DNA of 64,000 nucleotides from Archangium violaceum (GCF_016887565.1 NZ_CP069396.1:11328001-11392000), one strand, 5' to 3'. Positions 8,218 to 18,027 are shown, numbered from the stretch's first letter. Numbers and translations: made by a program. The notes: generated by a model from the sequence alone, not told the origin.

Positions 8218-10497
8218 TCACTCGTTGCTGAAGAACAGCCCGGCGACACTCCCGCGCGACGAGTACTCGAGCAGCGGGAAGTCGTCGGTGGCCACGCGCG
8301 AGTCGTTGAACAGGTTCGGGAGCTGCTCGGGCGTGAGGCCCTGGGAGAAGACCTCGCCCGCGCGGAGCGGCTCGATGATGCCGATGCCGCGCAGGGCCCC
8401 GTGCACGGCGGGAATCCGCGTCAGCGCGTCGATCTTCCCCGGATCGGCCACCAGCGGCTGGTCCGAGGCGACCACGTTGAAGCCGTTCTGGTACGAGGGG
8501 AACAGCCGGACGTGCTTGAACGAGCGCCCCAGCGTGCTGAGCACCAGGCGCATCTCCGTGCCGAAGGCGTGCTGGATGACCACGCCGCCCTCGGTGAGGC
8601 GCTGCTTCACGATGTCGTAGAAGTCGCTGTGCAGCAGGCTCGCGCCACCGGGGAGCCGCGGGTCCGAGATGTTGATGGAGACGATGTCGAAGCGGTCCTT
8701 CTGGCGGGTGAGGTAGTGCCTGCCGTCGTCGACCACCACGCGCACGCGCGGGTTGCGGTGGTAGCCAAGGTTGTGCGGCATGAAGAGGTCGGCCGCCTCC
8801 ACCATGCCCGGGACGATCTCCACCGCGTCGATGCGCTCGAGCTGCGGGTACAGGCCGAGCGCGCCCGCGGTGATGCCATAGCCGCTGCCGAGCACCACCG
8901 CCGTCTTCGCCTCGGGGCGGAAGAACAGGGCCAGGTGGCCCTGCATCTGCTGCACGTACGCGGTGTTCGCCGCGCCCAGGTAGTGGACCAGCTTCGTGTT
9001 GTTGTTGCTGACGCTGAGCAGGCCGCCCGGCAGCCCGTTCACCTGGAACACGCCGTAGCGGTCCTCGGCGCGGTAGACCAGCTGCTCCTTCGCGTCGAGC
9101 GTGACGAGCTCCTCCGGCAGCGCCAGCGGGACGAGCGTGACCACCACCGTCACCGCCCCCAGCCCGGCCAGCTTCGGCAGGCGCGAGCGCACGCCGAACC
9201 CGAAGACCACCGCGGCCATGACGCAGGCGAAGGCGACCAGGTAGCCGATGCCGCGGTACACCCCCACCGCGGGCAGCACCCAGAAGCCGACGAGCAGCGA
9301 GCCCGCCACCGAGCCCACCGTGTTGACCAGGTAGAACAGACCCGCCGCCAGGCCCGAGCGCTCCCGGGTGAGACGCGAGGCGGTGAGGCTGAGCGGGAAC
9401 AGACAGCCCATGGCCAGCATCATCGGAGCCAGCAGCACCAGCGCCTGGAGGATGCGCGCGGTGAAGAACACACCTCCGGCGGGAGGCAGCGTGCGCTCGA
9501 CCTCCGCCTGATGGTGGATCCACCACTCCGACATCGCCGCGCAGGCCATCATGAGGCCGGCCGAGAGCACCAACACCCCGCCCAACAACTCCGGGAGGCG
9601 GTGACCGAACCGGCGCATCAGCCGCTCGGCCAGCCACGAGCCCACCGCGAGCGAGACGAGGACACACGCCATCAGCGTGCTGAAGGCATAGGCGCGATTG
9701 CCCAGGAAGTAGCTGGACAGGCGCGTCCAGGCCACCTCCGCGCCCAGCGTGAGCAGGCCACTGGACGCCGCCACCAGCAGCAACACCCACTGGGGCAGAG
9801 CGGTGCTCCCGCCGTCCGGCGTGCTCCCGGCCTCCGAGGGAGCCTCGGACTCGGAGGAAGAAGCCGGCCCGGGCTCGGAGCGCGCGAGCAACGCCGGGAC
9901 GCAGGCGGCGGCCGCGAGCAGGTTGAGCACGGCCCCCGCGCCCACCGAGCCACGTACCCCGAGGGCGGGAATCATCACGAAGCCGCAGGCCACGGTGCCC
10001 AGCGAGGCTCCCAGCGTGTTGAGCGCGTAGAGGACGTTCACCCCACTCACCTGGATGCCCTCACGGCGCGCCGCCGCCACCATCAGCGGGAAGGTGGCGC
10101 CCATGAGCAGCGTGGGCAGCAACACCAGCGCGAGCACGAAGAAGAAGACGAGCGCCACGCGCGCCACCCCGTGCACGTCACCCCCGATGATGAGGGTGTC
10201 GCGCAGCAGGAACAGCCCGAGGCCCGCCGCTCCGGCGGTGAACGCGATGGCCACCTCCACCAGGGCATACGCGCGCAGCGGGAGGCGCAGGACATCGGCC
10301 TTCCCGCCGGCCAGCCACGCCCCGAGCGCCAGTCCCGCCAGGAAGGCCGCGAAGATGGTCGAGGCCGCCTCCACCGTGGAGCCCACCATGTTGGTGAGCG
10401 AGCGGATCCACAACGTCTCGGCGATGAGCGCGGCGGCGCCCGAGAGCACCGTCGCCACCTTCAGGCCCAACCACGTCCGATTCAGCGTGCTGCTCAC
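8218..10497 (-). CDS. Fused MFS-like membrane / spermidine-synthase-like protein A
   Basis: A 759-residue two-part protein. Residues 1-475 form about twelve to fourteen transmembrane helices of the MFS-like type seen in fused spermidine synthases. Residues 490-740 form a SAM-dependent methyltransferase/aminopropyltransferase fold with VVLGSGYGITAGALG (nucleotide loop), DAVEIVPGMVEAA, VVVDDGRHYL. Where classical SpeE has D-x-T-D-P this protein has N-I-S-D-P, so it is unlikely to be an ordinary spermidine synthase. It starts at GTG 10497, whose GTGA overlaps the stop of the upstream gene, which implies translational coupling with its larger paralogue. Substrate unknown. Confidence 0.82.
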   Translation of the reverse strand: MSSTLNRTWLGLKVATVLSGAAALIAETLWIRSLTNMVGSTVEAASTIFAAFLAGLALGAWLAGGKADVLRLPLRAYALVEVAIAFTAGAAGLGLFLLRDTLIIGGDVHGVARVALVFFFVLALVLLPTLLMGATFPLMVAAARREGIQVSGVNVLYALNTLGASLGTVACGFVMIPALGVRGSVGAGAVLNLLAAAACVPALLARSEPGPASSSESEAPSEAGSTPDGGSTALPQWVLLLVAASSGLLTLGAEVAWTRLSSYFLGNRAYAFSTLMACVLVSLAVGSWLAERLMRRFGHRLPELLGGVLVLSAGLMMACAAMSEWWIHHQAEVERTLPPAGGVFFTARILQALVLLAPMMLAMGCLFPLSLTASRLTRERSGLAAGLFYLVNTVGSVAGSLLVGFWVLPAVGVYRGIGYLVAFACVMAAVVFGFGVRSRLPKLAGLGAVTVVVTLVPLALPEELVTLDAKEQLVYRAEDRYGVFQVNGLPGGLLSVSNNNTKLVHYLGAANTAYVQQMQGHLALFFRPEAKTAVVLGSGYGITAGALGLYPQLERIDAVEIVPGMVEAADLFMPHNLGYHRNPRVRVVVDDGRHYLTRQKDRFDIVSINISDPRLPGGASLLHSDFYDIVKQRLTEGGVVIQHAFGTEMRLVLSTLGRSFKHVRLFPSYQNGFNVVASDQPLVADPGKIDALTRIPAVHGALRGIGIIEPLRAGEVFSQGLTPEQLPNLFNDSRVATDDFPLLEYSSRGSVAGLFFSNE

Positions 10498-13277
10498 GGT
10501 GCGGCGCCTCCCGCCAGCTTCTGGCGCAGCGACTCGCGCAGCGCCTGGTCCTCGGAGCTCAGGGGCCCCAGTCCCCGGAGGAACTCCAGGTGGGCCAGCG
10601 CCGCGGCATCCAAGCCCCGGCGGGCCGAGACCTTCGCGAGGACGCGGCGCACGCCCGTGTTCAAGGGACCATCCCGATAGAGGCGCACGAGCGCCTCGTC
10701 CGGCACCTCGCGGCCGAGCCGGAGCATCAGGTCCAACCGCATCAGCTCGTACTGCAAGTCACCCCGGAGCGACTTCTCCAGTCCCTCCAGGACCGACAGC
10801 CCGCGCTCCACCTGACCGTGCTCCACCAGGCTCGACACCATGGACATCCGGGTGCGCGGAGCATCCTCCTCGTCGCCCCGCTCGAGCATGCGCTCGACGT
10901 ACGAGAGCGGCAGTGGCTTGCGCCCGCCCTCCGTCAGCAGCTGCTTGCAGATGGGGTCGAGCGCGCGGGTCAACGCGTGCATGACGAAGCAGCGGGTGCC
11001 CAGGGTCTCGCGCGTGAGGGGCTGCTCCCCGGGGAAGCCGGGGGTGAAGAGATCCGCCTGGGCGAGCATCCACGGGGACCAGGGCTTCACGGTGCGCTGG
11101 GTGAGCGAGGCCGAGGCCATGACGAACTCCAGCTCCGGCTGGTCGAAGGTGTTGAGCGGCGCCTCCCAGTCGATCTCGAAGAGGCGGTGCTTGCGGAGGA
11201 TGAGCTGGGAGTACAGCTCGTTCATGCCCATGCCGAGGTGGTGCGCGTCGAAGAGGGCCTTCAGGTCGGCCGGCCAGGCCTCCTCGGGGAGCGGGTGCGG
11301 CGTGAGCGGCTGGTTGCCGCACACCACCTGGGCGTACACGGAGGTGAGGAAGACGAAGTGGCAATCCGCGAAGCTCTGCCGCAGCGTCTCGAAGATGATG
11401 CGCGCGCCCTCCGGCGTGACGCGCGCGTCGAACCACATCGAGTACACCCCGCCCTCACTCAGCCGGCTCTTCACCAGCTCGAAGAACTCGCGCGTGTACA
11501 GCTTGCTCGAGGAGAAGTAGAGCGGGCTGGTGACGGTGTTGACGATGGCGTCGTAACGCTCGTGGGTGCGGGCGAGCGCGGTGAGGCCATCGTCCAGGAC
11601 GAGCTGGAACCCGGGCCGCTGCAGCAGCCCGAGGTTGTTGGGCGTGAAGCGAGGGAGGGCCGCCGCCACCGCCGGATTGATCTCCACCCCATCCGTGCGC
11701 GCGAACAGGCTGGCGGTGGCGCCCGCGGTGATGCCGGTGCCCACGCCGAGCACCAGTGCCTTCTCGCGCCTGGGCACGTAGAGCGCGGGCGAGGTCCCCA
11801 CGATGAGCTCGCTGAGGTTGGTGCGACCCGAGCTGGAGGAGACCAGCGAGCGGTAGCCGTTGATGATGACCGACTCCTCGCCACGGTGGTCACGCACCAG
11901 GCTGAGCGCGCTGTCGAAACGCTTGAGCAGCTCCGTCTCGCGCACGTTGGACAGGGTCTTCTCCAGGGTGTCCGAGGAGACGAAGTCGCGGTAGGACATC
12001 TGCATCAGCGTGTCGGACCAGGTCAGCCCGATGAGCGCGATGAGCGGCACGGGCAGCAGCCGCTGCCACCACCCCGGAGCGCGCGAGCCCTGGCCCTCGC
12101 GGGCGAGCAGTCCCAGCAGCCACAGCCCGGCGGGGAAGAGCAGCGACAGGGCGAGGAGCGACAGGTTCTCGTAGAGGACCGCGACGGACAGCACATAACC
12201 CAGACAGTTGCCGAAGCTGGACACCGCGAGCATGCGTCCCGCGGTGGTGCGCGCGCCCTTGAGGTGCCCGAGCAGGGCGGGCACCGTGGCGCCAAACACC
12301 GTCAGCGGCACCAGGCCCATGGCCGTGAGCACCAGGGCCTTGCACAGCGAGCTGAGCAGCGGCGTCACCCCGAACGCCACGTTGAGGTGCCCCCAGAGGC
12401 GCATGAGCGGCTGGAGCAGCCCCAGGCTCACGGCCACGGCCGCGGCCCCCACCAGCAGCAACGTCTCGAACCGGAGCCGCCAGCGGTGCGCGCGCCACGT
12501 GCCGAACGCGATGCCCGCCAGCCCCAGCGCCAGCACCAGGGCGAAGTTCTCGTGGAACGGACCGAAGACGGTCTCCGTGACCTTCAGCAGGAAGAGCTGG
12601 AACAGACCGCTCAGCGCACTGGCCAGGAAGAGCGCCGCCTGCCACCGCAAGGGCACCGGCTCCTGCTCGTCCCGGGGCTGCTCCTCCTGGGGTGGCTCCA
12701 GCTTGCGGAGCACCAGCGCGCTCACCAGGTTGAGCAGCGCCAGCAGCAGCAGCGTCTGCTTCACCCCGAGCGCGCGCAGCAGGCCGTACTCCATGGCCAG
12801 CACGCAGGCCGCCCCGCCCAGGTTGTAGATCCAATAGACGATGTTGAAGGCATCCGAGGAGCGCGTCGCGCCCAGGTGGTGCCGGGCATACACCGAGAAG
12901 AGCGGCACCGAGAAACCGATGAGCAGCGCCGGCACGAACGCGAAGGCGAAGGCGGTGAACGCCACCATCCAGCGGCCATGGCCGATGACGGGCAGCAGGT
13001 GCTCGAGCACGGCCTGGGTGTCGCTGGCGAACGTCAGCGCGACCAGCAGCGCGTACACGCCGATGCCCAGCTCGACCAGCCACAGCCAGCGCACGAAGCG
13101 GTGTGACACCCACGCGCCCAGACCGATGCCCAGCAGGAAGCTGGTGAGGATGGCCGCGTTCACCTGGAACATGTCGCCCAGCTGCGTCGTCAGCAGCCGC
13201 GAGTAGAGCAGCTCGTAGGCGATGCCACACCAGCCCGACAGCAACGCGATGATGGGGAGAAGTCGGCGGAAGAGCAT
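10494..13277 (-). CDS. Fused MFS-like membrane / spermidine-synthase-like protein B with C-terminal helical domain
   Basis: A 927-residue paralogue of the downstream gene. The first 450 residues are about twelve transmembrane helices (starting MLFRRLLPIIALLSGWCGIA). A SAM-binding fold follows: ALVLGVGTGITAGATA, DGVEINPAVAAALP, LVLDDGLTAL. The motif equivalent to the SpeE catalytic D-x-T-D-P reads N-T-V-T-S-P, so the usual catalytic Asp is absent. A 250-residue helical tail, not seen in protein A, resembles TPR-like repeats. I chose the ATG at 13277 because the membrane domain starts there; the frame is open to 13409. First gene of the two-gene operon, overlapping the next by GTGA. Confidence 0.8.
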   Translation of the reverse strand: MLFRRLLPIIALLSGWCGIAYELLYSRLLTTQLGDMFQVNAAILTSFLLGIGLGAWVSHRFVRWLWLVELGIGVYALLVALTFASDTQAVLEHLLPVIGHGRWMVAFTAFAFAFVPALLIGFSVPLFSVYARHHLGATRSSDAFNIVYWIYNLGGAACVLAMEYGLLRALGVKQTLLLLALLNLVSALVLRKLEPPQEEQPRDEQEPVPLRWQAALFLASALSGLFQLFLLKVTETVFGPFHENFALVLALGLAGIAFGTWRAHRWRLRFETLLLVGAAAVAVSLGLLQPLMRLWGHLNVAFGVTPLLSSLCKALVLTAMGLVPLTVFGATVPALLGHLKGARTTAGRMLAVSSFGNCLGYVLSVAVLYENLSLLALSLLFPAGLWLLGLLAREGQGSRAPGWWQRLLPVPLIALIGLTWSDTLMQMSYRDFVSSDTLEKTLSNVRETELLKRFDSALSLVRDHRGEESVIINGYRSLVSSSSGRTNLSELIVGTSPALYVPRREKALVLGVGTGITAGATASLFARTDGVEINPAVAAALPRFTPNNLGLLQRPGFQLVLDDGLTALARTHERYDAIVNTVTSPLYFSSSKLYTREFFELVKSRLSEGGVYSMWFDARVTPEGARIIFETLRQSFADCHFVFLTSVYAQVVCGNQPLTPHPLPEEAWPADLKALFDAHHLGMGMNELYSQLILRKHRLFEIDWEAPLNTFDQPELEFVMASASLTQRTVKPWSPWMLAQADLFTPGFPGEQPLTRETLGTRCFVMHALTRALDPICKQLLTEGGRKPLPLSYVERMLERGDEEDAPRTRMSMVSSLVEHGQVERGLSVLEGLEKSLRGDLQYELMRLDLMLRLGREVPDEALVRLYRDGPLNTGVRRVLAKVSARRGLDAAALAHLEFLRGLGPLSSEDQALRESLRQKLAGGAAP

Positions 13278-13433
13278 GGGTTTTTCGGAGTCGGGCAGCG
13301 TAACAAAGGACCCCTCCCTGTCGAGCTTCACGGATACCCCTCGAAGGGGCGGTCCTCTGCTCGGCAGGGTCCCAGCACAGCCCGGTCGACGAGCAACCGG
13401 GCAAGTCACTCCTCCCCTGGATGCGGGGACGGC

Positions 13434-13874
13434 TCAGCGATAGCGGCGCTCGGACTCCTGGATGGGGTAGTCATTGGCGCTCATGTCGCGGCGGCGCATG
13501 AGCCCGGAGTCATCGAACTCCCAGTGCTCGTTGCCGTGCGTGCGCATCCACTGCCCCGTGTCCGCGTCACGCCATTCGTACTCGAAGCGCACGGAGATGC
13601 GGTTGCCCGTATAGGCCCACAGCTCCTTCATCAGCTTGTAGTCCAGCTCCTTGGCCCACTTGCGCCGCAGGAAGGCCTTGATGGCCTCGCGCCCTCGGAA
13701 GAACTCGGTGCGGTTGCGCCACTCCGAATCCTCCGTGTACGCCAGCGCCACCCGCTCCGGGTCTCGCGAGTTCCAGGCGTTCTCGGCGGCCTTCACCTTC
13801 ATCCGCGCGCTCTCCTCGGTGAAGGGGGGTCGGATGGGGGTCGGAGTCGGGGACTGCGTCTCGGTCGGGGACAT
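13434..13874 (-). CDS. DUF1348 / NTF2-like family protein
   Basis: A 146-residue single-domain protein. After a Pro/Thr-rich N-terminus, residues 20-140 show the cone-shaped NTF2/SnoaL-type fold with the DUF1348 pattern: [20 protein letters not shown], then [40 protein letters not shown] and [22 protein letters not shown]1348 proteins are widely distributed small proteins whose reaction is not established. Length is normal. Confidence 0.85.
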   Translation of the reverse strand: MSPTETQSPTPTPIRPPFTEESARMKVKAAENAWNSRDPERVALAYTEDSEWRNRTEFFRGREAIKAFLRRKWAKELDYKLMKELWAYTGNRISVRFEYEWRDADTGQWMRTHGNEHWEFDDSGLMRRRDMSANDYPIQESERRYR

Positions 13875-13950
13875 GCTTGCGGCCCTCCTGTCAGGTGACG
13901 ACCCTTCTAATGAACGGCCCTACCCCATTCCAGGCCGCTGGAGACCGAAC

Positions 13951-14178
13951 ATGCAGATGGTCCGCGCGCTGTACGCATTCCTGGGGTCTCTCCTGCTCGG
14001 TCCGGCGTTGGCGCTCGCCCAGGCGGCCGAGCCCATCGAGCCGTATGAGCCCTACCAGGCCACCCGCTGGGGCGTGGGCTGGCTCTGGCTGGCGGTGCTC
14101 GCCGTCATCCTCGTCGCCCTCGTGGCCTGGGGACTGTCGCGCGACCGGACCCATCCACCGGGGCCGCTGACACGTTGA
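13951..14178 (+). CDS. Small exported membrane protein
   Basis: A 75-residue protein: residues 1-24 look like a signal peptide (AFLGSLLLGPALALAQA), then a short linker EPIEPYEPYQATRWG and one transmembrane helix (WLWLAVLAVILVALVAWGL) ending in a basic, Pro-rich tail. No family recognised. The ATG at 13951 is the first that gives the signal peptide; the frame is open from 13651. It lies head to head with the DUF1348 gene and 135 bases before the cytochrome gene. Confidence 0.55.
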   Translation: MQMVRALYAFLGSLLLGPALALAQAAEPIEPYEPYQATRWGVGWLWLAVLAVILVALVAWGLSRDRTHPPGPLTR

Positions 14179-14313
14179 GGGGGGTCTCTTCGCCCGAGCT
14201 CCTCCCGGCGCGTACTCGCGGTTCTTCAGGGACGAGCAGCCGTCCAGGATGGATCGCCTGCCTGCCCTGGATTGGCGCGGGGCGAGCCATCGTGGACCTG
14301 TATACTCCCGGCC

Positions 14314-15633
14314 ATGCTTCCGGTGATGGCGCTCGGGTTCGCCGTGGCCCTCGGTTCCTCGGCCCCCCAACAAGGGCCGAGGCCGGTGACGTTCGAGGAG
14401 ATGGTGGGCATGCCGGTCGCCTTCGAGGGCCGGCACATGATTCCCCTGCCGCCGAAGATGCCCCGCCGGGCGCTGCGCTTCGAGTCCGCGCCGGAGAACC
14501 GCGGTCCGGCCAGCACGCTGCCCTGGGTGAACCTGCCCGGGGACACGGATGGCGGTAAGCGCACGCCCTGGGCGGTGCTGCTCGGCGAGATGCTCTTCCA
14601 CGCGCCCCGGATGCTCGGACCGTTGAGCGTTCGGATGGGGGTGTCCTGCCACTCGTGCCACCCCCACGGCGCCACCAACCCCACCGTCTACACCGAGCAC
14701 TCGTACATGGTGCCCGGGCGCATCGACCTCACCGTCTCCTATTTCTCCCCCACCGGGGACGACGGCATCCTCAATGCGCACATGGTGCCCACGCTGCGGG
14801 GCATCCGGTTCACCGCGCCCTACCCGCTCGACGGCCGCACGCACAGCCTGCGGGAGCAGGTGCGCAACGTCATCGTCGGCGAGTTCGCCGTGCCCGAGGT
14901 GCCCGACCACCTGATGGATGCGCTCGTCGCCTTCCTCAACCAGTTGGATCCGCTGCCCAACCCGAAGCTCGGCCCCCGGGGCCGGCTCGCACCCGGCGCG
15001 AGCGAGGCCGCCCAGCGAGGACAGGCCGCCTTCTTCCGCCCGCGCGCCGAGCTGGATGGGGACTCGTGCGCCACCTGCCACCCGCCGGAGCTCGGCTTCA
15101 CCGATGGCAAGGTGCACGTGCTCGGCAGCCAGCGCGAGCGCTACGACACCCCGACACTCCTGGGGCTCGTCCACACCCCGCCGTATCTCCATGACGCACG
15201 GGCACGCACCGTGCCCGAGGTGCTCGTCGAGGTGGACAAGATGCTCGGCCTCGGGCTCTCCGAGGAGGAGCGGAGCGACCTCACCGCCTACCTGCAAGCC
15301 GTTGGCGACGAGGTGGAGCCCTACGAGCCCGACCGGCGCGATCGCCGGGTGGCCCTCTCCCTGGCCTTCGTCGACCTGGTGTTGGAGGGCCCCTACGCGC
15401 AGGACCCGCTCGTCTGGCGACTCACGCTGGAGACGGTGATGCGCGAGCTGGAGGACGAGCTGAAGGGGACACGGTCCCTCGAGGCCTTCCTCGCCGCGGC
15501 GCGTCCGGCCTTCACCCGTCCTCCCAACGACGCGGATCGCCGGGCCCTACGCGCGGCGCGCAAGGCCCTGCTGGACTCCGTCGCCCGCTCCACCCGCAAG
15601 GCCCCTGCCTCCGCGCGCACCGACCCGCCCTGA
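14314..15633 (+). CDS. Dihaem cytochrome c peroxidase (CcpA/MauG) family protein
   Basis: A 439-residue exported protein with two haem c attachment motifs, CHSCH (C112-C115-H116) and CATCH (C252-C255-H256), separated by about 140 residues as in bacterial dihaem peroxidases and MauG-like proteins. After the first haem come TLRGIRFTAPYPLDGRTHSL and after the second ELGFTDGKVHVLG, TPTLLGLVHTPPYLHDARAR, both typical of the family. It probably reduces peroxide or oxidises a protein partner in the periplasm. The N-terminus MLPVMALGFAVALGSSA is a signal peptide, which supports ATG 14314 over the TTG at 14272. The C-terminal 120 residues are an extra helical extension. Confidence 0.82.
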   Translation: MLPVMALGFAVALGSSAPQQGPRPVTFEEMVGMPVAFEGRHMIPLPPKMPRRALRFESAPENRGPASTLPWVNLPGDTDGGKRTPWAVLLGEMLFHAPRMLGPLSVRMGVSCHSCHPHGATNPTVYTEHSYMVPGRIDLTVSYFSPTGDDGILNAHMVPTLRGIRFTAPYPLDGRTHSLREQVRNVIVGEFAVPEVPDHLMDALVAFLNQLDPLPNPKLGPRGRLAPGASEAAQRGQAAFFRPRAELDGDSCATCHPPELGFTDGKVHVLGSQRERYDTPTLLGLVHTPPYLHDARARTVPEVLVEVDKMLGLGLSEEERSDLTAYLQAVGDEVEPYEPDRRDRRVALSLAFVDLVLEGPYAQDPLVWRLTLETVMRELEDELKGTRSLEAFLAAARPAFTRPPNDADRRALRAARKALLDSVARSTRKAPASARTDPP

Positions 15634-15642
15634 GCGGGGGCC

Positions 15643-18027
15643 TCAGCGAACGGCCCAGGTGGCCGGAGGTACGTGGAACACGAGCTCCGGCCGGTTCACG
15701 GGCGAGAGACTCGACGCGCCCGCCTGCAACGAGCCCGCGAGCGTGGGAATCACCCGGAAGTGGGCGCTGAAGGGCTCGGCGGCGCCTCGCGGTGGCAGGG
15801 TGAGGCTCACCGCCCCATCCTCCACCTCGTAGGACGTCACCTTGCCCGCGCTCACCAGCGCATCGAGGCTCGCCCGGTCCACCTGCACGCCCGCGGGCAG
15901 CCCCTGGCGCAGCGTGAGCGCCATGCCCGAGGGCGACGCCGCCTGCACCGTCAGCTCCGCCGGCATGCCCACCTTCACCTCGGCCGGACCCTTCACGGCG
16001 AGCTCCAGGCCGCTGCTCTTCTCGCTCGCGCGCCACGGCACGTAGGCCCCCAGCGTGAGGGAGAAACCCAGCCCCGGCACCGCCGGCTCCGCGCGCACCG
16101 CCCAGGTGTGCGTCCCCGCCGAGCCGGGCACCTCGCCCTCCAGCGCGAGCACCTCGCGCAGCGCCTTCGCGTCGAGCGTCCCCTCCGTCACCACCTTGCC
16201 GTCCCGCTCCAACACCACGCGCACCTGGGCCGGCAGCGGCTCCTTGAAGAGCGCCAGCGCCGCCTGGAGGCCCACGAGGTTGGCTCGCCCGTCACCCCAG
16301 CCAGACTCGGGCCGGTAGTCCGCGAGCAGCGAGGTGCCCAGGTCCGCCAGCGGCGCCTCCTTGTCGTCCGCGAGCGCCAGCACCGCGAGCGCGGTGGCCT
16401 CGGCCACCGAGGGAACGAGCCCGTCCGCGCGCACCACGCCGGGGCCCACCGGCAGGAAGGCGGAGCCATCCGGACGCTTCTGGATGGACTCGCGGACCTG
16501 CTTGCGCAGCGCGTCCCGCACCGAACCGCTCACTCCGCCGCTGGCGAGGATCGCCGCCGCCGTGTAGCCGTCCTGCACCCGCGCCACGTAGCGCTCGAAG
16601 GCACCCGCGACGCGCGCACCGAAGGCCGAGGCCCGGCGGCGTCCCTCGTCCGAGCCCGCCCCGGCCCGCACCGTCCGGGCGCAGTCCGCGGTGGCCACCA
16701 GCAGCCGCTGCAACGTCCAGCCATCCGCGCCCTGGCACGTCCCATCGGGCCGCTGGGCCGAGGTCACCTGCGAGGACAGGCGCTCGCCCAGGCGGGCCAG
16801 CACGGGGTTGTCGGGGTGCGCCAGCGCCGCCTCGGCCAGCAGCGTCGCGGTGGCCACGTCCGGCGCGCGGCCCGCTCGCAGCACGCGCTGCCCGGCGAGG
16901 GCCGACATGCGCGCGAGCACCTCCGCGTCCGCCGTCTCGCCCAGTGACTTCAGCAGCTCCGGCGCACGGCCGGCGAGCAACAGCGCATAGGAGTCCTCGG
17001 CCACGCCTCCGCGCCCCAGGGCCGCGGACAGCTCCGAGCGCAGCACGCCCAGGGCGCCCGGGTAGACGAGCAGCCGCACCCGCTCGCTGCCCGCCACCGC
17101 GTCGGCGGGGCCCACCAGCTCCAGCGAGCGGGGAGCGGCCAGCGTACCTCCACGTGTCTCCATCACCGGCCGGCCCGTGGGCCACACGTCGAAGGTGCGC
17201 GTCACCGAGTCCGTTCCACCCAGCGAGGCCCGCACCGTCACCGGCCCCGGCTGCGCCGCGCGCATCGTCACGTACTCCACCACGCTGCCCGCCGCCGGGA
17301 CCGTCACCGTGCGCGAGCCGCCCTCCAAGGCCGCGCCCTGGGCCTCCACCTTCAGCGAGCGCGTCACCGGCGTCCCCGTGGTGTTCACCACCTGCACCGG
17401 CACGCGCACCACGTCCCCGGCGCGCAGGAAGGGCGGCAGCACCGGGTCCACGTAGGTGGGCAGCGTGCCCGCGAAGGTGCTCACCGCTCCGGCCTGCGCT
17501 CCCGAGCGCGAGTGCGCCAGCGCCAGCACCCGCCAGTTCGTCAGCCGGTCCGGCACCTTCACCGGCACCGAGGCCGAGCCCGACGCGTCCGTCACAACCA
17601 GCGGCTCGAAGAGGAACGTCTCGGGGAACCAGGCCCGCCCCGGTGTGGCCGGCGCTTCCTCGCCGGGAGGCGCGGGCGGCGGGGGCGGCGGAGGTGCCCC
17701 GGCCGCCATCACCGGCTTCGCCGCCCCTCCCCGTCCCGAGCCACCACCTTTGACGATCTGGATGATCTCCCGCCTCTTCTGCTCGAGGGGCCGCTCCTCG
17801 AGAGAATCCTCCATCGCTGGCGCCGCCATCGCCATCCCCTCCGCGTCCGCTTCCGCCGCGCCGAAGGTACTGAGGCTCTTCTGCTGCAAAACCATCTCCG
17901 GCGGCTCCGGGGAGGCCAGCGCTTCGGCGGAAGAGCCGAACATGCGGCGCACATTGCCCAGGCACGTGTTCAGCCCGAACCCCGCCATGAGGCACAGCCC
18001 ACCCACGATGATGTAGTAGCGCTTCAT
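15643..18027 (-). CDS. Alpha-2-macroglobulin family, C-terminal half (split A2M)
   Basis: A 794-residue protein with one N-terminal membrane anchor (MKRYYIIVGGLCLMAGFGL), a low-complexity linker with a poly-proline run, and a QKRREIIQIVKG motif at 83-94. From about residue 130 it matches the A2M domain (WFPETFLFEPLVV, then VPDRLTNWRVLALAHS), followed by the helical thioester-domain-type region (350-600) and receptor-binding-like beta domains. I find no C-x-E-Q thioester. In E. coli and Salmonella periplasmic A2Ms entrap proteases together with penicillin-binding protein 1C; here the C-terminal half is a separate polypeptide. ATG 18027 overlaps the stop of the upstream half by ATGA, so the halves are translationally coupled. 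Confidence 0.85.
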   Translation of the reverse strand: MKRYYIIVGGLCLMAGFGLNTCLGNVRRMFGSSAEALASPEPPEMVLQQKSLSTFGAAEADAEGMAMAAPAMEDSLEERPLEQKRREIIQIVKGGGSGRGGAAKPVMAAGAPPPPPPPAPPGEEAPATPGRAWFPETFLFEPLVVTDASGSASVPVKVPDRLTNWRVLALAHSRSGAQAGAVSTFAGTLPTYVDPVLPPFLRAGDVVRVPVQVVNTTGTPVTRSLKVEAQGAALEGGSRTVTVPAAGSVVEYVTMRAAQPGPVTVRASLGGTDSVTRTFDVWPTGRPVMETRGGTLAAPRSLELVGPADAVAGSERVRLLVYPGALGVLRSELSAALGRGGVAEDSYALLLAGRAPELLKSLGETADAEVLARMSALAGQRVLRAGRAPDVATATLLAEAALAHPDNPVLARLGERLSSQVTSAQRPDGTCQGADGWTLQRLLVATADCARTVRAGAGSDEGRRRASAFGARVAGAFERYVARVQDGYTAAAILASGGVSGSVRDALRKQVRESIQKRPDGSAFLPVGPGVVRADGLVPSVAEATALAVLALADDKEAPLADLGTSLLADYRPESGWGDGRANLVGLQAALALFKEPLPAQVRVVLERDGKVVTEGTLDAKALREVLALEGEVPGSAGTHTWAVRAEPAVPGLGFSLTLGAYVPWRASEKSSGLELAVKGPAEVKVGMPAELTVQAASPSGMALTLRQGLPAGVQVDRASLDALVSAGKVTSYEVEDGAVSLTLPPRGAAEPFSAHFRVIPTLAGSLQAGASSLSPVNRPELVFHVPPATWAVR

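Noticed and set aside
8401-10680. 759-codon plus-strand frame across the spermidine-synthase-like genes
   Set aside because: Translation is Arg/His/Gln-rich without any fold signature and lies antisense to a real gene.
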